Positions 14,918-23,023 of a stretch of DNA of 35,278 nucleotides are shown one piece after another. Positions within the stretch are counted from its first letter, which is position 1; every line of letters starts with the position of its first letter. A program made the translations under genes and the position numbers. The stretch lies in NCBI GenBank assembly GCA_000156295.1, contig DS999226.1, forward strand, positions 113,483 through 148,760. Direction: 5' to 3'. Source of the stretch: a marine gamma proteobacterium HTCC2148. GTDB taxonomy: Bacteria > Pseudomonadota > Gammaproteobacteria > Pseudomonadales > Halieaceae. Below the pieces are notes generated by a model. It saw nothing but the letters and a program-made list of their open reading frames with translations, searched no databases and was not told where the DNA came from.

Positions 14918-15511
14918 ATGACCAAGGTACAGACCAAAGATCATGAAGTTGTCTCCATCTATCCTTTTACCGAGGAAGAGACGGAGCAGTTGATGACCAA
15001 TGCGGTTGAAGCCGTCCTTATGTGGTCCACTAAAGATGGTTGGCCCATAGGGGTCACCCACGCCTTCGTCTGGCACGAGGGTAAAGTCTGGCTAACATTC
15101 ACCGCGCAGAGGCACCGCGCTGCGGCTATACGACGGGACAACCGGGTATCAGTTAACATCAGCAGCGCCAGCTATCCAGAAGGTGCTGACCCATCGTTGC
15201 CCCGCGGCGCGATCACGTTTAAGGGGCGCGGTGAGTTCTTCGAGGACAGAGCAACAAAAGAATGGCTGTACACAGCGCTTTCTCGCAAGCTCAACCGCGG
15301 CAGCCCAGAAGGTGAAGCCGCTTTTTACAGCCTGCTGGATTCCCCGCTACGGATTTTGCTTGCGGTTACACCCGAAAAACGCATTATGTACAACGCCGGG
15401 CTTGCCGAACGCCATATGGCAGGAACGGTTGACGACACCGAACTTGGAGAAAGGTTGGCGAGCGACACGGCTCGCATTGATCAAGAGCGCAAGGCTCGGG
15501 CACTGGACTAG
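14918..15511 (+). CDS. Second PPOX-fold family protein
   Basis: About 197 aa from ATG 14918, which is preceded by AAGGA at good spacing; the frame extends to a TTG at 14873 without a ribosome site. The split-barrel core is visible as AVLMWSTKDGWPIGVTHAFVWHEGKVWLTFTAQRHRAAAIRRDNRVSVNIS written here only in outline: the Trp-Pro-Ile-Gly-Val-Thr turn, the KVWLTFTAQ strand, then the RRDNRVSV strand. The motif order is as in the protein at 8857 (HPLGVTTAYV, KIWMTATRE). Family members bind FMN, F420 or heme. A lipoprotein hydrolase follows 67 bp downstream. Chemistry is unknown; membership of the fold is fairly secure. Confidence 0.78.
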   Translation: MTKVQTKDHEVVSIYPFTEEETEQLMTNAVEAVLMWSTKDGWPIGVTHAFVWHEGKVWLTFTAQRHRAAAIRRDNRVSVNISSASYPEGADPSLPRGAITFKGRGEFFEDRATKEWLYTALSRKLNRGSPEGEAAFYSLLDSPLRILLAVTPEKRIMYNAGLAERHMAGTVDDTELGERLASDTARIDQERKARALD

Positions 15512-15578
15512 TATTGCCTTAGATAAGGTTCTGCATGCAGAAGACGGTCCGGCGAGCGCTTATGGCGGTTACACGAAC

Positions 15579-16718
15579 ATGGCGCAAACTCCAATGTCCG
15601 ATCACGCGGAAAACATGATATCCCAATGTTTTAATGCAGCAGTGCGCAATAGTCGGACTGCTTCTCTTGCTGTTTTAGTAGCGCTCGCGCTCACAGCTCT
15701 GGTCAGTTGCGCACCAAACACAACGCAGAACAGTCAAGATTCGAATCAGTGGAATACCGCGACAGACCGTTTCGAAAACTCGCCCGTGACTCCTATCAGC
15801 ACATCAGAAAATTCATCGGCGAGTTCAGCGTGGGACTTTTTCTTTTTGAAAAATGAGCGCATACCCGGCGAAAAACTACCAGAGATGCAACCCACTGACA
15901 CTGAGCTCGCTGCACCTGGCGATGCACTGGGCTTCATCTGGTTTGGGCATTCAACAATAATGCTGGATCTCGGTGGTACACGCGTGTTGTTTGACCCAAT
16001 TTTTTCGAGCAATGCGTCACCAGTGCCATTCACTGTGACGAGATTTCAACCTCCGGCGGTCGCCCTTGAAGCTATTGGTGACATAGACCTGATTCTGATT
16101 TCACACAATCATTATGATCATTTGGACCGACCGACGATAAAACAGCTTAAAAGCCGCCCGGTTAAGTTTCTGGTGCCATTAGGCGTAGGAGCCCATCTTG
16201 AATCCTGGGGCATCGATAGCAGTCGAATAACTGAACTGGACTGGTGGCAGTCCATCACTATTGATGGCACAAAGTTTACCGCCACGCCCGCACAGCATTT
16301 CTCCGGTCGCGGCTTGTTTGATCGTAACAAAACACTGTGGTCGTCTTGGTCTGTTGACCACAATGGCAAGCGGGTATTTTTCAGTGGCGACTCTGGTTAT
16401 GGGCCTCACTACAAGGCGATTGGTGATCGGCTCGGACCATTTGACCTTACCTTTCTGGAAAACGGCGCTTACAATAAGTCCTGGGGCTTAATCCATCAAT
16501 TTCCTGAGCAGGCTGTGCAGGCGCATCGCGACTTGAAGGGCAATACTATGGTGCCTATCCATTGGGGCATGTTCAATCTTGCCATGCATTCCTGGTATGA
16601 CCCTATCCGGCGTGTTCACAAAGCCGCGCAGAATGAGGGAGTGCACTTAGTCACTCCAAAACTCGGGCAATACGTATACCCCAGTGCAGTTCCCCCAATG
16701 GATCGGTGGTGGCCATAA
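15579..16718 (+). CDS. Lipoprotein metallo-beta-lactamase-fold hydrolase (UlaG/NAPE-PLD-like)
   Basis: The open frame begins inside the upstream PPOX gene, but the protein should start at one of three ATGs: 15579, 15594 or 15615. I list 15579 because GGCGG precedes it; 15615 would give the shortest signal. All lead into a lipoprotein signal with core ASLAVLVALALTALVSC, the Cys being the lipidation site. The mature part holds the zinc motif ISHNHYDHLD (HxHxDH), FSGDSGYGPHYK, and MVPIHWGMFNLAMHSW, typical of the UlaG/NAPE-PLD-like branch of this fold. It should be a periplasm-facing, membrane-anchored phosphodiesterase- or lactonase-type hydrolase. A lipid substrate is possible but unproven. 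Confidence 0.85.
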   Translation: MAQTPMSDHAENMISQCFNAAVRNSRTASLAVLVALALTALVSCAPNTTQNSQDSNQWNTATDRFENSPVTPISTSENSSASSAWDFFFLKNERIPGEKLPEMQPTDTELAAPGDALGFIWFGHSTIMLDLGGTRVLFDPIFSSNASPVPFTVTRFQPPAVALEAIGDIDLILISHNHYDHLDRPTIKQLKSRPVKFLVPLGVGAHLESWGIDSSRITELDWWQSITIDGTKFTATPAQHFSGRGLFDRNKTLWSSWSVDHNGKRVFFSGDSGYGPHYKAIGDRLGPFDLTFLENGAYNKSWGLIHQFPEQAVQAHRDLKGNTMVPIHWGMFNLAMHSWYDPIRRVHKAAQNEGVHLVTPKLGQYVYPSAVPPMDRWWP

Positions 16719-16856
16719 CCTGAAACCGCTGGCAATCAATATACCTTGCCAGTAAAAATCAGGCCGGCGTCGGTTCTTCTATTCATCGACAAATGATTTT
16801 AATACGGTGCTCGCAGGACCTTATTTCGCTCTGTAATAAAGTCAAAAAGCGTTCAA

Positions 16857-18077
16857 TTACAACACCGCATCCAGTGCGCTAAGCAATTGTGTTATTTCGC
16901 TCTCGCTGGTGTAGTGCACGAAACTAAGCCTAAGCAAACCGTGCTCAGGCCGCTCACCCATTGCCTCGATGATACGACCACCATAAAAATCGCCATCTCC
17001 CGCCATGATTCCATGGAGCGCAAGTTCTGCCGCAGCTTGTTGACCCGGGACTGACAGAGCAACCGCGACAGTCGGCGCTCGACGCTCTGCATCACATGGC
17101 CCTAACAGGCGTACCTGATCTTTTGACATAATATAATCCAACAGCGGCTGTAGCAGTTGCCGCTCATGGGCCCTGAAAAGGTCATGCACAAATTGTGCTT
17201 TGGCATGAGGGCTTTGCGCATCACAATCATGATGCGCAGCAATACTATTCAGGTAATCACTGATCCCGGCACAGGCCGCGATTTGCGCATGATCTGGTCC
17301 AGCGGGAGTAAATTTCTTGGTGAGATCACCACCATTAAAATAGTGACCTTGATTGGGCAGGCGTTGCGCAAGCGCCTCTCGCACCACCATGACTCCTTGA
17401 TGAGGACCGTAAGTTTTGTAGGTGGAAAACAGGTAAATGTCAGCGCCCAGGTCGCACACGTTAGGTAAACCATGAGGCGCATAGGACACGCCATCAACAC
17501 AGCTAACTGCGCCCGCCTCTCGTATCAATTGGGTGATAGTTTGCACGGGGTTAATCTCTGCCACAATGTTTGAGCAGTGTGGAAAGCACACCAACTTAAC
17601 GCGTTGATCAAGAAGTTGTTCCAGTGCTTCGATCTCCAGGCTACCGGAGTCCGGATCGACGCACCATTCCCTAATCTCAATACCTGCATCCGCAAGCCGT
17701 CGCCAAGGCCCGGAGTTAGCCTCGTGATCTTGATTCGTTACAATAATTGCATCACCGACTTCAAGCATTTGCCGAAACGCCTGTGATAACACGTAGGTAT
17801 TTTGCGTGGTAGACGGTCCAAAACTGAGCTCAGACGCGTCTACACCTAGCATCGCAGACAGACCGCTGCGAGCTTCATCCATTTCCTCTCCACCGAGTTT
17901 TGATGCTTCAAAACCATAATAAGGCTGAACTTTGCGAGATCGATAAAACCGATCCAGACGTTCGGTTACCTGTCGGCAAGGGTAAGAACCTCCCGCATTT
18001 TCAAACAAAGCTTGGCCTTTTAGGGATGGTTCTGAAAATGCAGGGAACTGAGCCCGCACAAAGTCTATATCAAGCAT
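16857..18077 (-). CDS. Class V aminotransferase, cysteine desulfurase-like without the catalytic Cys
   Basis: A 406-aa PLP enzyme of fold type I. The Schiff-base lysine is K221 in STYKTYGPHQG, the PLP-N1 aspartate is D195 in CVDGVSYAPHG, and the N-terminal LFENAGGSYPC matches the family. In SufS/IscS enzymes a C-terminal loop carries the persulfide cysteine; here the corresponding region reads AGDGDFYGGRII with no Cys. It therefore belongs to the 'cysteine desulfurase-like' subfamily, whose reaction is not known, rather than being an iron-sulfur-cluster gene. No suf or isc genes surround it. It is monocistronic, convergent with the lipoprotein hydrolase and divergent from the TAXI gene. Confidence 0.85.
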   Translation of the reverse strand: MLDIDFVRAQFPAFSEPSLKGQALFENAGGSYPCRQVTERLDRFYRSRKVQPYYGFEASKLGGEEMDEARSGLSAMLGVDASELSFGPSTTQNTYVLSQAFRQMLEVGDAIIVTNQDHEANSGPWRRLADAGIEIREWCVDPDSGSLEIEALEQLLDQRVKLVCFPHCSNIVAEINPVQTITQLIREAGAVSCVDGVSYAPHGLPNVCDLGADIYLFSTYKTYGPHQGVMVVREALAQRLPNQGHYFNGGDLTKKFTPAGPDHAQIAACAGISDYLNSIAAHHDCDAQSPHAKAQFVHDLFRAHERQLLQPLLDYIMSKDQVRLLGPCDAERRAPTVAVALSVPGQQAAAELALHGIMAGDGDFYGGRIIEAMGERPEHGLLRLSFVHYTSESEITQLLSALDAVL

Positions 18078-18486
18078 AAAGCCACTCCGATCATAAAGAT
18101 TCTATCTTCTCGAGTTGCGTTTTGATTTATCGCATTACACAGCAGAACTGCATATCTGGTATTGAGCCTGCGATCCTGTTCAACATTTATACACAATTTA
18201 GCTCATGACACATTAACTTCTTATCACATGATGAGTCCGTCGAGATAGAGAAGTCGCAGATAAAAGGGTCGCGCTGTTTATCTCGCCTGTTTTGGCTTCG
18301 CTTTCGACTGTGAGTAGACTTTAATGTATGATTTTTGGCCGCGTCTAATTCGCTCACGGGATTTAAGTGGGTTTAAGAGCTGTTCATTGGGTCTACATGA
18401 CCTGGTGAAGTCAGACTACAGTTCAAAGGCCCTCTAAACGTAATTTCGCTCCGTCCGTCATTGGCGCAGGAACGAGGAAAATAAAA
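18078..18486. other. Intergenic region between divergent genes
   Basis: This 409-bp gap separates the PLP enzyme from the TAXI gene. It holds a weak sigma70-like pair facing the TAXI gene, TTGGCT (18292-18297) and TAGACT (18315-18320), with a 17-bp spacer (4 of 6 each). It also has a 7-bp inverted repeat CGAGATA/TATCTCG (18241-18247, 18279-18285). I see no ORF with a ribosome site. Confidence 0.35.
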
Positions 18487-19761
18487 TTGAATCGAGTTAC
18501 AGTATTGCTATCCGCGATCGCTCTGTTGATAGCCGCTATCAGCGTGTATTTGAGCTTCCGTCTATTGGATCCAACGCCCCCGAAAACACTGATACTGGCC
18601 ACCGGAACGGCCGGCAGTGCTTACGAGGAAATGGGACAATCATACCGAAAAATACTGAAAGAGAGCGGCGTCGAAGTTCAATTATTGGCCTCAGGCGGGG
18701 CACTAGAAAACCTTGAGCTGTTGAAAAGTGGGCAAGCCGATATTGGCTTCCTCACTATGGGATACCCTGCTGGTCAGGATGCGGTTAACCTTCGGTCCCT
18801 GGGCGCAATGTTCTTCGAGCCGCTATGGGTATTTACCCAGGACAATGACCTTCTGGAAGGGAATCTTGACTCGCTTCGTCGCACCCGCATATCAATTGGC
18901 CCGAGCAAAAGTCGCTCAAACTCTGCATCAAGAAAGCTGTTTGAACTTAACGGCTTGGAAATAAGCGACCTTAACCTCTTTGAACTTGATCCCACCACCG
19001 CAGCCCAGCAGTTAAAGCAAGGTACGCTGGACACACTATTCATTACCGGTAACTCAATTTCACCGGTTATCAAGCAATTACTATCCAGCCGAGAAACCGT
19101 GCTAGTCGATTTCAAACGAGCAGATGCCTACGTCGCATTATTTCCCGAACTCACCAAACTGGTCTTACCGGCTGGTGTCGGTGACCTGGCTCTTAATATG
19201 CCCTCCAGTGATACTCGCCTGCTGGCATTTACGGCGATGCTCGGAGTTAACAAAGACCTACATCCAATTACCCAAAGCCTTGTCCTGGAGGCTGCGGAAC
19301 GCATTCACGCTAAACCTGACCTATTTCATCAAGCGGGTGTATTCCCCCAAGCCAGAGATCAACTGATTATTTTAAGCGATAGTGCAAAAGCTTATTACGC
19401 AGATGGTAGACCTCTGCTGCTGCGCCTTCTGCCTTATCCCGTTGCGGTGCTCTTCATGCAACTGATCGCCGCTGCTATTCCCTTGCTCGGCATCGCTTAC
19501 CCGATGTTTAAACTATTACCGTCTGCCTTTCACTGGATCATGCGCCACCAGTTTTATCGAGTTTACAGTGAGTTAAGGCAGATAGATCGCAGTATTGGAA
19601 ATATCACTGAGGCTGAACTGAAAACGCATCTGGAGCGTCTGGAAAATCTGGAGCAAAAAGTCACAGGCCTGAAAGTTCCGATCACCTATTCAACAATGCT
19701 TTATGCCCTCAAGGGACATATCGGATCAGTGCTCAAGCGAGTCAGAGATGCTCTGGGCTAG
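18487..19761 (+). CDS. TAXI-family TRAP-type solute receptor with C-terminal membrane region
   Basis: A 424-aa protein starting at TTG 18487 with GAGGA 8 nt upstream. An N-terminal hydrophobic anchor (about 5-25) is followed by the TAXI solute-receptor fold: LILATGTAGSAYEEMG, then GVEVQLLASGGALENLELLKSGQADIGFL in outline, with the ligand-binding GxGxxGSAY-type strand. About residues 310-340 are strongly hydrophobic and the tail (to 424) is charged and helical, a topology found in membrane-tethered TAXI proteins. No DctQ or DctM permease gene is nearby, so transport partners are missing from the window. It may act as an orphan sensor. A PepSY gene follows 174 bp later. Confidence 0.82.
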   Translation: MNRVTVLLSAIALLIAAISVYLSFRLLDPTPPKTLILATGTAGSAYEEMGQSYRKILKESGVEVQLLASGGALENLELLKSGQADIGFLTMGYPAGQDAVNLRSLGAMFFEPLWVFTQDNDLLEGNLDSLRRTRISIGPSKSRSNSASRKLFELNGLEISDLNLFELDPTTAAQQLKQGTLDTLFITGNSISPVIKQLLSSRETVLVDFKRADAYVALFPELTKLVLPAGVGDLALNMPSSDTRLLAFTAMLGVNKDLHPITQSLVLEAAERIHAKPDLFHQAGVFPQARDQLIILSDSAKAYYADGRPLLLRLLPYPVAVLFMQLIAAAIPLLGIAYPMFKLLPSAFHWIMRHQFYRVYSELRQIDRSIGNITEAELKTHLERLENLEQKVTGLKVPITYSTMLYALKGHIGSVLKRVRDALG

Positions 19762-19935
19762 AGTGTCATGGCAATATTATAATGTTCGACTCACGCTGCA
19801 ACCTGATCCACAGCCCGTCCGCATTTCCGCTATTGACGTGACCAGGAAACTGGTGGCGTTTACCGACACACTGATCAGAAACGCGGATCGAAATCTATCG
19901 CAGTCGAATAAACCAAAATACAGGAAGTAAAAACC

Positions 19936-20646
19936 ATGATACGCACTGCCCGAAAAGTCCATCGCATTACGGGCTATCTCGTTTTCATTCAGGTCATGCT
20001 GTGGATTGCTGGTGGAGTGGTGTTTTCTCTCGTGCCTTTTAACTCTCTGGTCAAGGGAGGCGCAGCAGTTGATCTTCCTCCCAACCCTCCCTTTCCCAGC
20101 AACTGGCAAACGGATATTCGCGGCCCGCTGGCTGAAATGGACAGTATCAGCGAGATCAAAAGTCATAATAGCAGCCAAGGGTTACTGCTGGAGGTTCGCG
20201 CTGACGAATCGATTCAGTGGCTGCGCTTGGCAGACGGGCAATCAATAGAGCCACCATCGCCCGATTCAGTTACAGCCTATGCCCGATCAATTTATAGAGG
20301 AAATGGCGAGCATCGTTCAACCTTGAGATTACAGGAACCCGAGCCCTACGTTATGGGACTGGTGGACGAGTTGTACGGAAGAAAAGATGTCTGGCAGGTA
20401 AGCTACGACGACAGTCCGGGTACCCGGTTATATTTTGACGGTGCCACCGGCCGCTATCTCACCGTGCGCAACGACTATTGGGTGGTGTTTGACGCGCTCT
20501 GGCGCCTGCACATCATGGATTACTCTGAAGGAGAGGATTTCAACAACTGGTTCCTGCGTATTTTCTCTGTGCTGGCCGCCGTTTTCGCACTGTCTGGCTC
20601 GGTACTGATCATTAGCGCTTTAAAGCGCGCGGCCCGAAAGTGGTGA
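19936..20646 (+). CDS. PepSY-type membrane protein
   Basis: A 236-aa protein with an N-terminal membrane segment (about 12-35, IHRITGYLVF-like) and another near the C-terminus (about 210-230). The long periplasmic part between them carries the PepSY-like signature DGATGRYLTVRNDYWVVFDALWRLHIMD in outline; the VHRITGYLVFIQVMLW start resembles PepSY-associated TM proteins. Related proteins act in iron-siderophore reduction or as membrane protease inhibitors and electron carriers. AGGAAG lies ahead of the ATG. It follows the TAXI gene and precedes the Tat-exported dehydrogenase by 77 bp, so an envelope redox role is plausible. It lacks the second half seen in longer PepSY reductases. Confidence 0.7.
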   Translation: MIRTARKVHRITGYLVFIQVMLWIAGGVVFSLVPFNSLVKGGAAVDLPPNPPFPSNWQTDIRGPLAEMDSISEIKSHNSSQGLLLEVRADESIQWLRLADGQSIEPPSPDSVTAYARSIYRGNGEHRSTLRLQEPEPYVMGLVDELYGRKDVWQVSYDDSPGTRLYFDGATGRYLTVRNDYWVVFDALWRLHIMDYSEGEDFNNWFLRIFSVLAAVFALSGSVLIISALKRAARKW

Positions 20647-20723
20647 TTGCGCCGGTTTAACTCGGCAATACCAGGTTGGTAAATTGATCTATACTTGCTG
20701 CTAATCTTCAGGAGTATCATCCG

Positions 20724-21740
20724 ATGAGCAAATCATTCTCTCCCGGCTTTAATCGACGTCTTTTTATTCAGTCTGCTGTAGCCGCGGCTGTGTTTCCAAC
20801 GGCATGGGCCTATGGAAGTCCATGTCGCGGCCCTCAACCAAATCCTCCGGGGGACCTTCCCAGGGGTCCCTTCGGAATAGAGAGCACGGCCGAGCAAGTG
20901 ACCGCAGGTTTGGACCTTAACGGCATCAACGTTGTCATCACAGGCTGCAACTCCGGGCTAGGTTACGAGACAATGCGAGTATTGGCTTCTCGGGGCGCTC
21001 ATGTGATCGGTACCGCTCGGACTGCGGAAAAAGCAGAAAAAGCTTGCGCCAGTATTGCCGGAAAAACGACGCCCGTTGTGCTGGAACTGGGAAGTTACGA
21101 GTCTATTCATGCCTGTACGAACTCTATTAATGCCTTAAATATTCCGCTGGACGTCTTGATGTGTAACGCTGGCATCATGGCGCTTCCAGAAATGAAGTTG
21201 GTGAACGGCCTGGAAGCACAGTTCGCCGTAAACCATCTCGGCCACTTTTTATTCACCAACAATTTAATGCCTGCCGTCAGCAAGGCAAAGAATGCCAGAA
21301 TTGTAATCCTCAGCAGTTGTGCACATTTTCTAGCCCCTGAAACGGGTATCGAATTCGACAATCTGGATGGATCAAAGTCTTATGCCCCCTGGGCGGCCTA
21401 TGGGCAATCCAAACTTGCCAACGGTTTGTTCGCTGCTGAATTGTCCCGTCGCCTTGATGGCACGGGCATTACTGCAAACTCGCTACATCCTGGCGTCATT
21501 AAAACCAACCTTGGCCGTCATTTGGCACCAAGAGAGGACGACAAAAAAGATGAGGATATCTACGACAAAACTACGCCGCAGGGAGCCTCTACCCAGGCCT
21601 ATCTGGCCGCACATCCGGCACCGGCTAACATAAGCGGGCAGTATTTTGCCGACAGCAATCCAGCGCTGGCCAGTGAGCACATGTACAACGAGGAACTAGC
21701 CGCTCAACTTTGGGACGTGTCAGAAAAACTGACCTCATAG
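20724..21740 (+). CDS. Short-chain dehydrogenase with twin-arginine signal
   Basis: The 338-aa protein begins with a Tat signal: NRRLFIQSA (R11, R12) followed by a hydrophobic stretch and an AWA cleavage-like site. The remainder is a retinol-dehydrogenase-like SDR. The cofactor loop is TGCNSGLG (73-80), the CNAG motif is at 147-150, the catalytic serine is near S198, and the YxxxK pair is Y226/K230 in YGQSK. All catalytic positions are intact. Export of an intact NAD(P)-dependent SDR is unusual because the periplasm holds no free nicotinamide pool; Tat would let it cross folded with bound cofactor. It sits behind the PepSY gene with an AGGAG site. Confidence 0.86.
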   Translation: MSKSFSPGFNRRLFIQSAVAAAVFPTAWAYGSPCRGPQPNPPGDLPRGPFGIESTAEQVTAGLDLNGINVVITGCNSGLGYETMRVLASRGAHVIGTARTAEKAEKACASIAGKTTPVVLELGSYESIHACTNSINALNIPLDVLMCNAGIMALPEMKLVNGLEAQFAVNHLGHFLFTNNLMPAVSKAKNARIVILSSCAHFLAPETGIEFDNLDGSKSYAPWAAYGQSKLANGLFAAELSRRLDGTGITANSLHPGVIKTNLGRHLAPREDDKKDEDIYDKTTPQGASTQAYLAAHPAPANISGQYFADSNPALASEHMYNEELAAQLWDVSEKLTS

Positions 21741-21859
21741 AAAATCTGATGGCTCCGAGAGCTTGTGCAGAGGAGCGGGACCATAGCGCCGGGATTTTGC
21801 GCATCGGCACGAGGAAGCAAATTCATATCTCTAACGCAGCGGTGACGCACCAGACCGGT

Positions 21860-22873
21860 TCAATAATGAATCTGCACCTTGATAGACCGCGTTGATTTGT
21901 CCTCGGCAACGGCGAAAGCCTGGTCAACCTCGTCGAGACTAAATGTATGGGTCACCAGTGGTGTGATGAGATCGGCGTGTTGGGTGGCAAGCTGCGTACC
22001 CAGATAAAAGTCACTCAACGTAGACTCGCGACTGTAGCAATTCGACGCGGCGATTGTGAGTTCCTTTTGAAAAAAGGCCATACCCGGGATCGCGGGTGAA
22101 CCCTGAAACAAGCCCAGCACGGAAATCCGGCCACCTGACCGAGTGATTCGTACCGCTTCATCCAAAGTGTTACCTTCGCCGCCAACAGTCTCAATGACGA
22201 TATCTGCATGTTGATCACCGATCTCTGACAACAAATGCTCCGCACTCTGGAAGACCTTATCAGCGCCCAGTGCCAAAGCAAGTTCCTGCTGGTGTGGGTG
22301 GCGAGCGGTGATCAAAACCTCTCCAGCCCCAGCCTGTTTTGCAGCGAGGATACTCAAAAGACCGATGGAACCAGCGCCAATAATTGCGACACGATCACCA
22401 ATACCCACTTGGGCGATCCGTGCACCGCGAACACAGACTGCCATGGGCTCGCTCAACGCGGCACTGCTTTTGTTGAGATTCTGCGGCAACCGATAGAGCA
22501 AGCTTTCGGGTACGAGAATATATTCAGTAAGGCCGCCCGGTAGCGCTATGCCAATAAACTCATGGTCAGCACACAGGTTGCCGCGCGCGGTGTAGCAAAA
22601 GTGACAGCTGTTACAAGCGACAATGGGTTCAACGGCAACATGGGTTCCCGTTGTGATGCTGACACCATCTCCAACGGCATCGACGATGCCAGCGATCTCA
22701 TGACCGGGTTGGATACCGGCGGGGTCACCGAGCGCGCCATGTTTGATGTGCAGATCTGAACCGCAAATTCCTGCAGCTGTGATGCCTAATCGAACTTGAC
22801 CCGGCCCGGGTTCAGGCTGTTGCTGAGTGAGGACGCCAATCCCGCCTCCTGACTGAAACACCGCCGCTTTCAT
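21860..22873 (-). CDS. Zinc-binding alcohol dehydrogenase family protein
   Basis: A 337-aa MDR enzyme. Catalytic zinc ligands are expected in GICGSDLHIKHG (Cys about 37) and PGHEIAGIVD (His about 60). The structural zinc lobe CNSCHFCYTARGNLC keeps all four cysteines, and the Rossmann loop reads IIGAGSIGLLSI. It resembles the sorbitol/threonine dehydrogenase group and oxidises an alcohol with NAD(P)+. The ATG is preceded by GGAAGGTGA, a good ribosome site. It stands alone between the convergent SDR and the RND operon, on the same strand as the latter with a 150-bp gap. Its relation to the zinc enzyme at 1425 is distant. Confidence 0.9.
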   Translation of the reverse strand: MKAAVFQSGGGIGVLTQQQPEPGPGQVRLGITAAGICGSDLHIKHGALGDPAGIQPGHEIAGIVDAVGDGVSITTGTHVAVEPIVACNSCHFCYTARGNLCADHEFIGIALPGGLTEYILVPESLLYRLPQNLNKSSAALSEPMAVCVRGARIAQVGIGDRVAIIGAGSIGLLSILAAKQAGAGEVLITARHPHQQELALALGADKVFQSAEHLLSEIGDQHADIVIETVGGEGNTLDEAVRITRSGGRISVLGLFQGSPAIPGMAFFQKELTIAASNCYSRESTLSDFYLGTQLATQHADLITPLVTHTFSLDEVDQAFAVAEDKSTRSIKVQIHY

Positions 22874-23023
22874 GTGATCACCTTCCCTGCCTAATCCTCA
22901 ACGAAAATAGTATAAGCCGCCACATGCGACTGCAACTGAGCGCTGTCTTGAATTTGCAATAGAACCTCTGACGGTTTTATCTGGAACCTTTCTGCCGACC
23001 GAGCTGCTCTCCTCGCAGCACCC

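Noticed and set aside
15183-15578. N-terminal extension of the lipoprotein hydrolase
   Set aside because: It overlaps the PPOX gene out of frame and would bury the lipoprotein signal peptide.
18225-18250. TGATGAGTCCGTCGAGA resembles a hammerhead ribozyme core
   Set aside because: The C before TGATGA is A, the GAAA box reads GAGA, and no stem I/III pairing could be found; core residues are lost.
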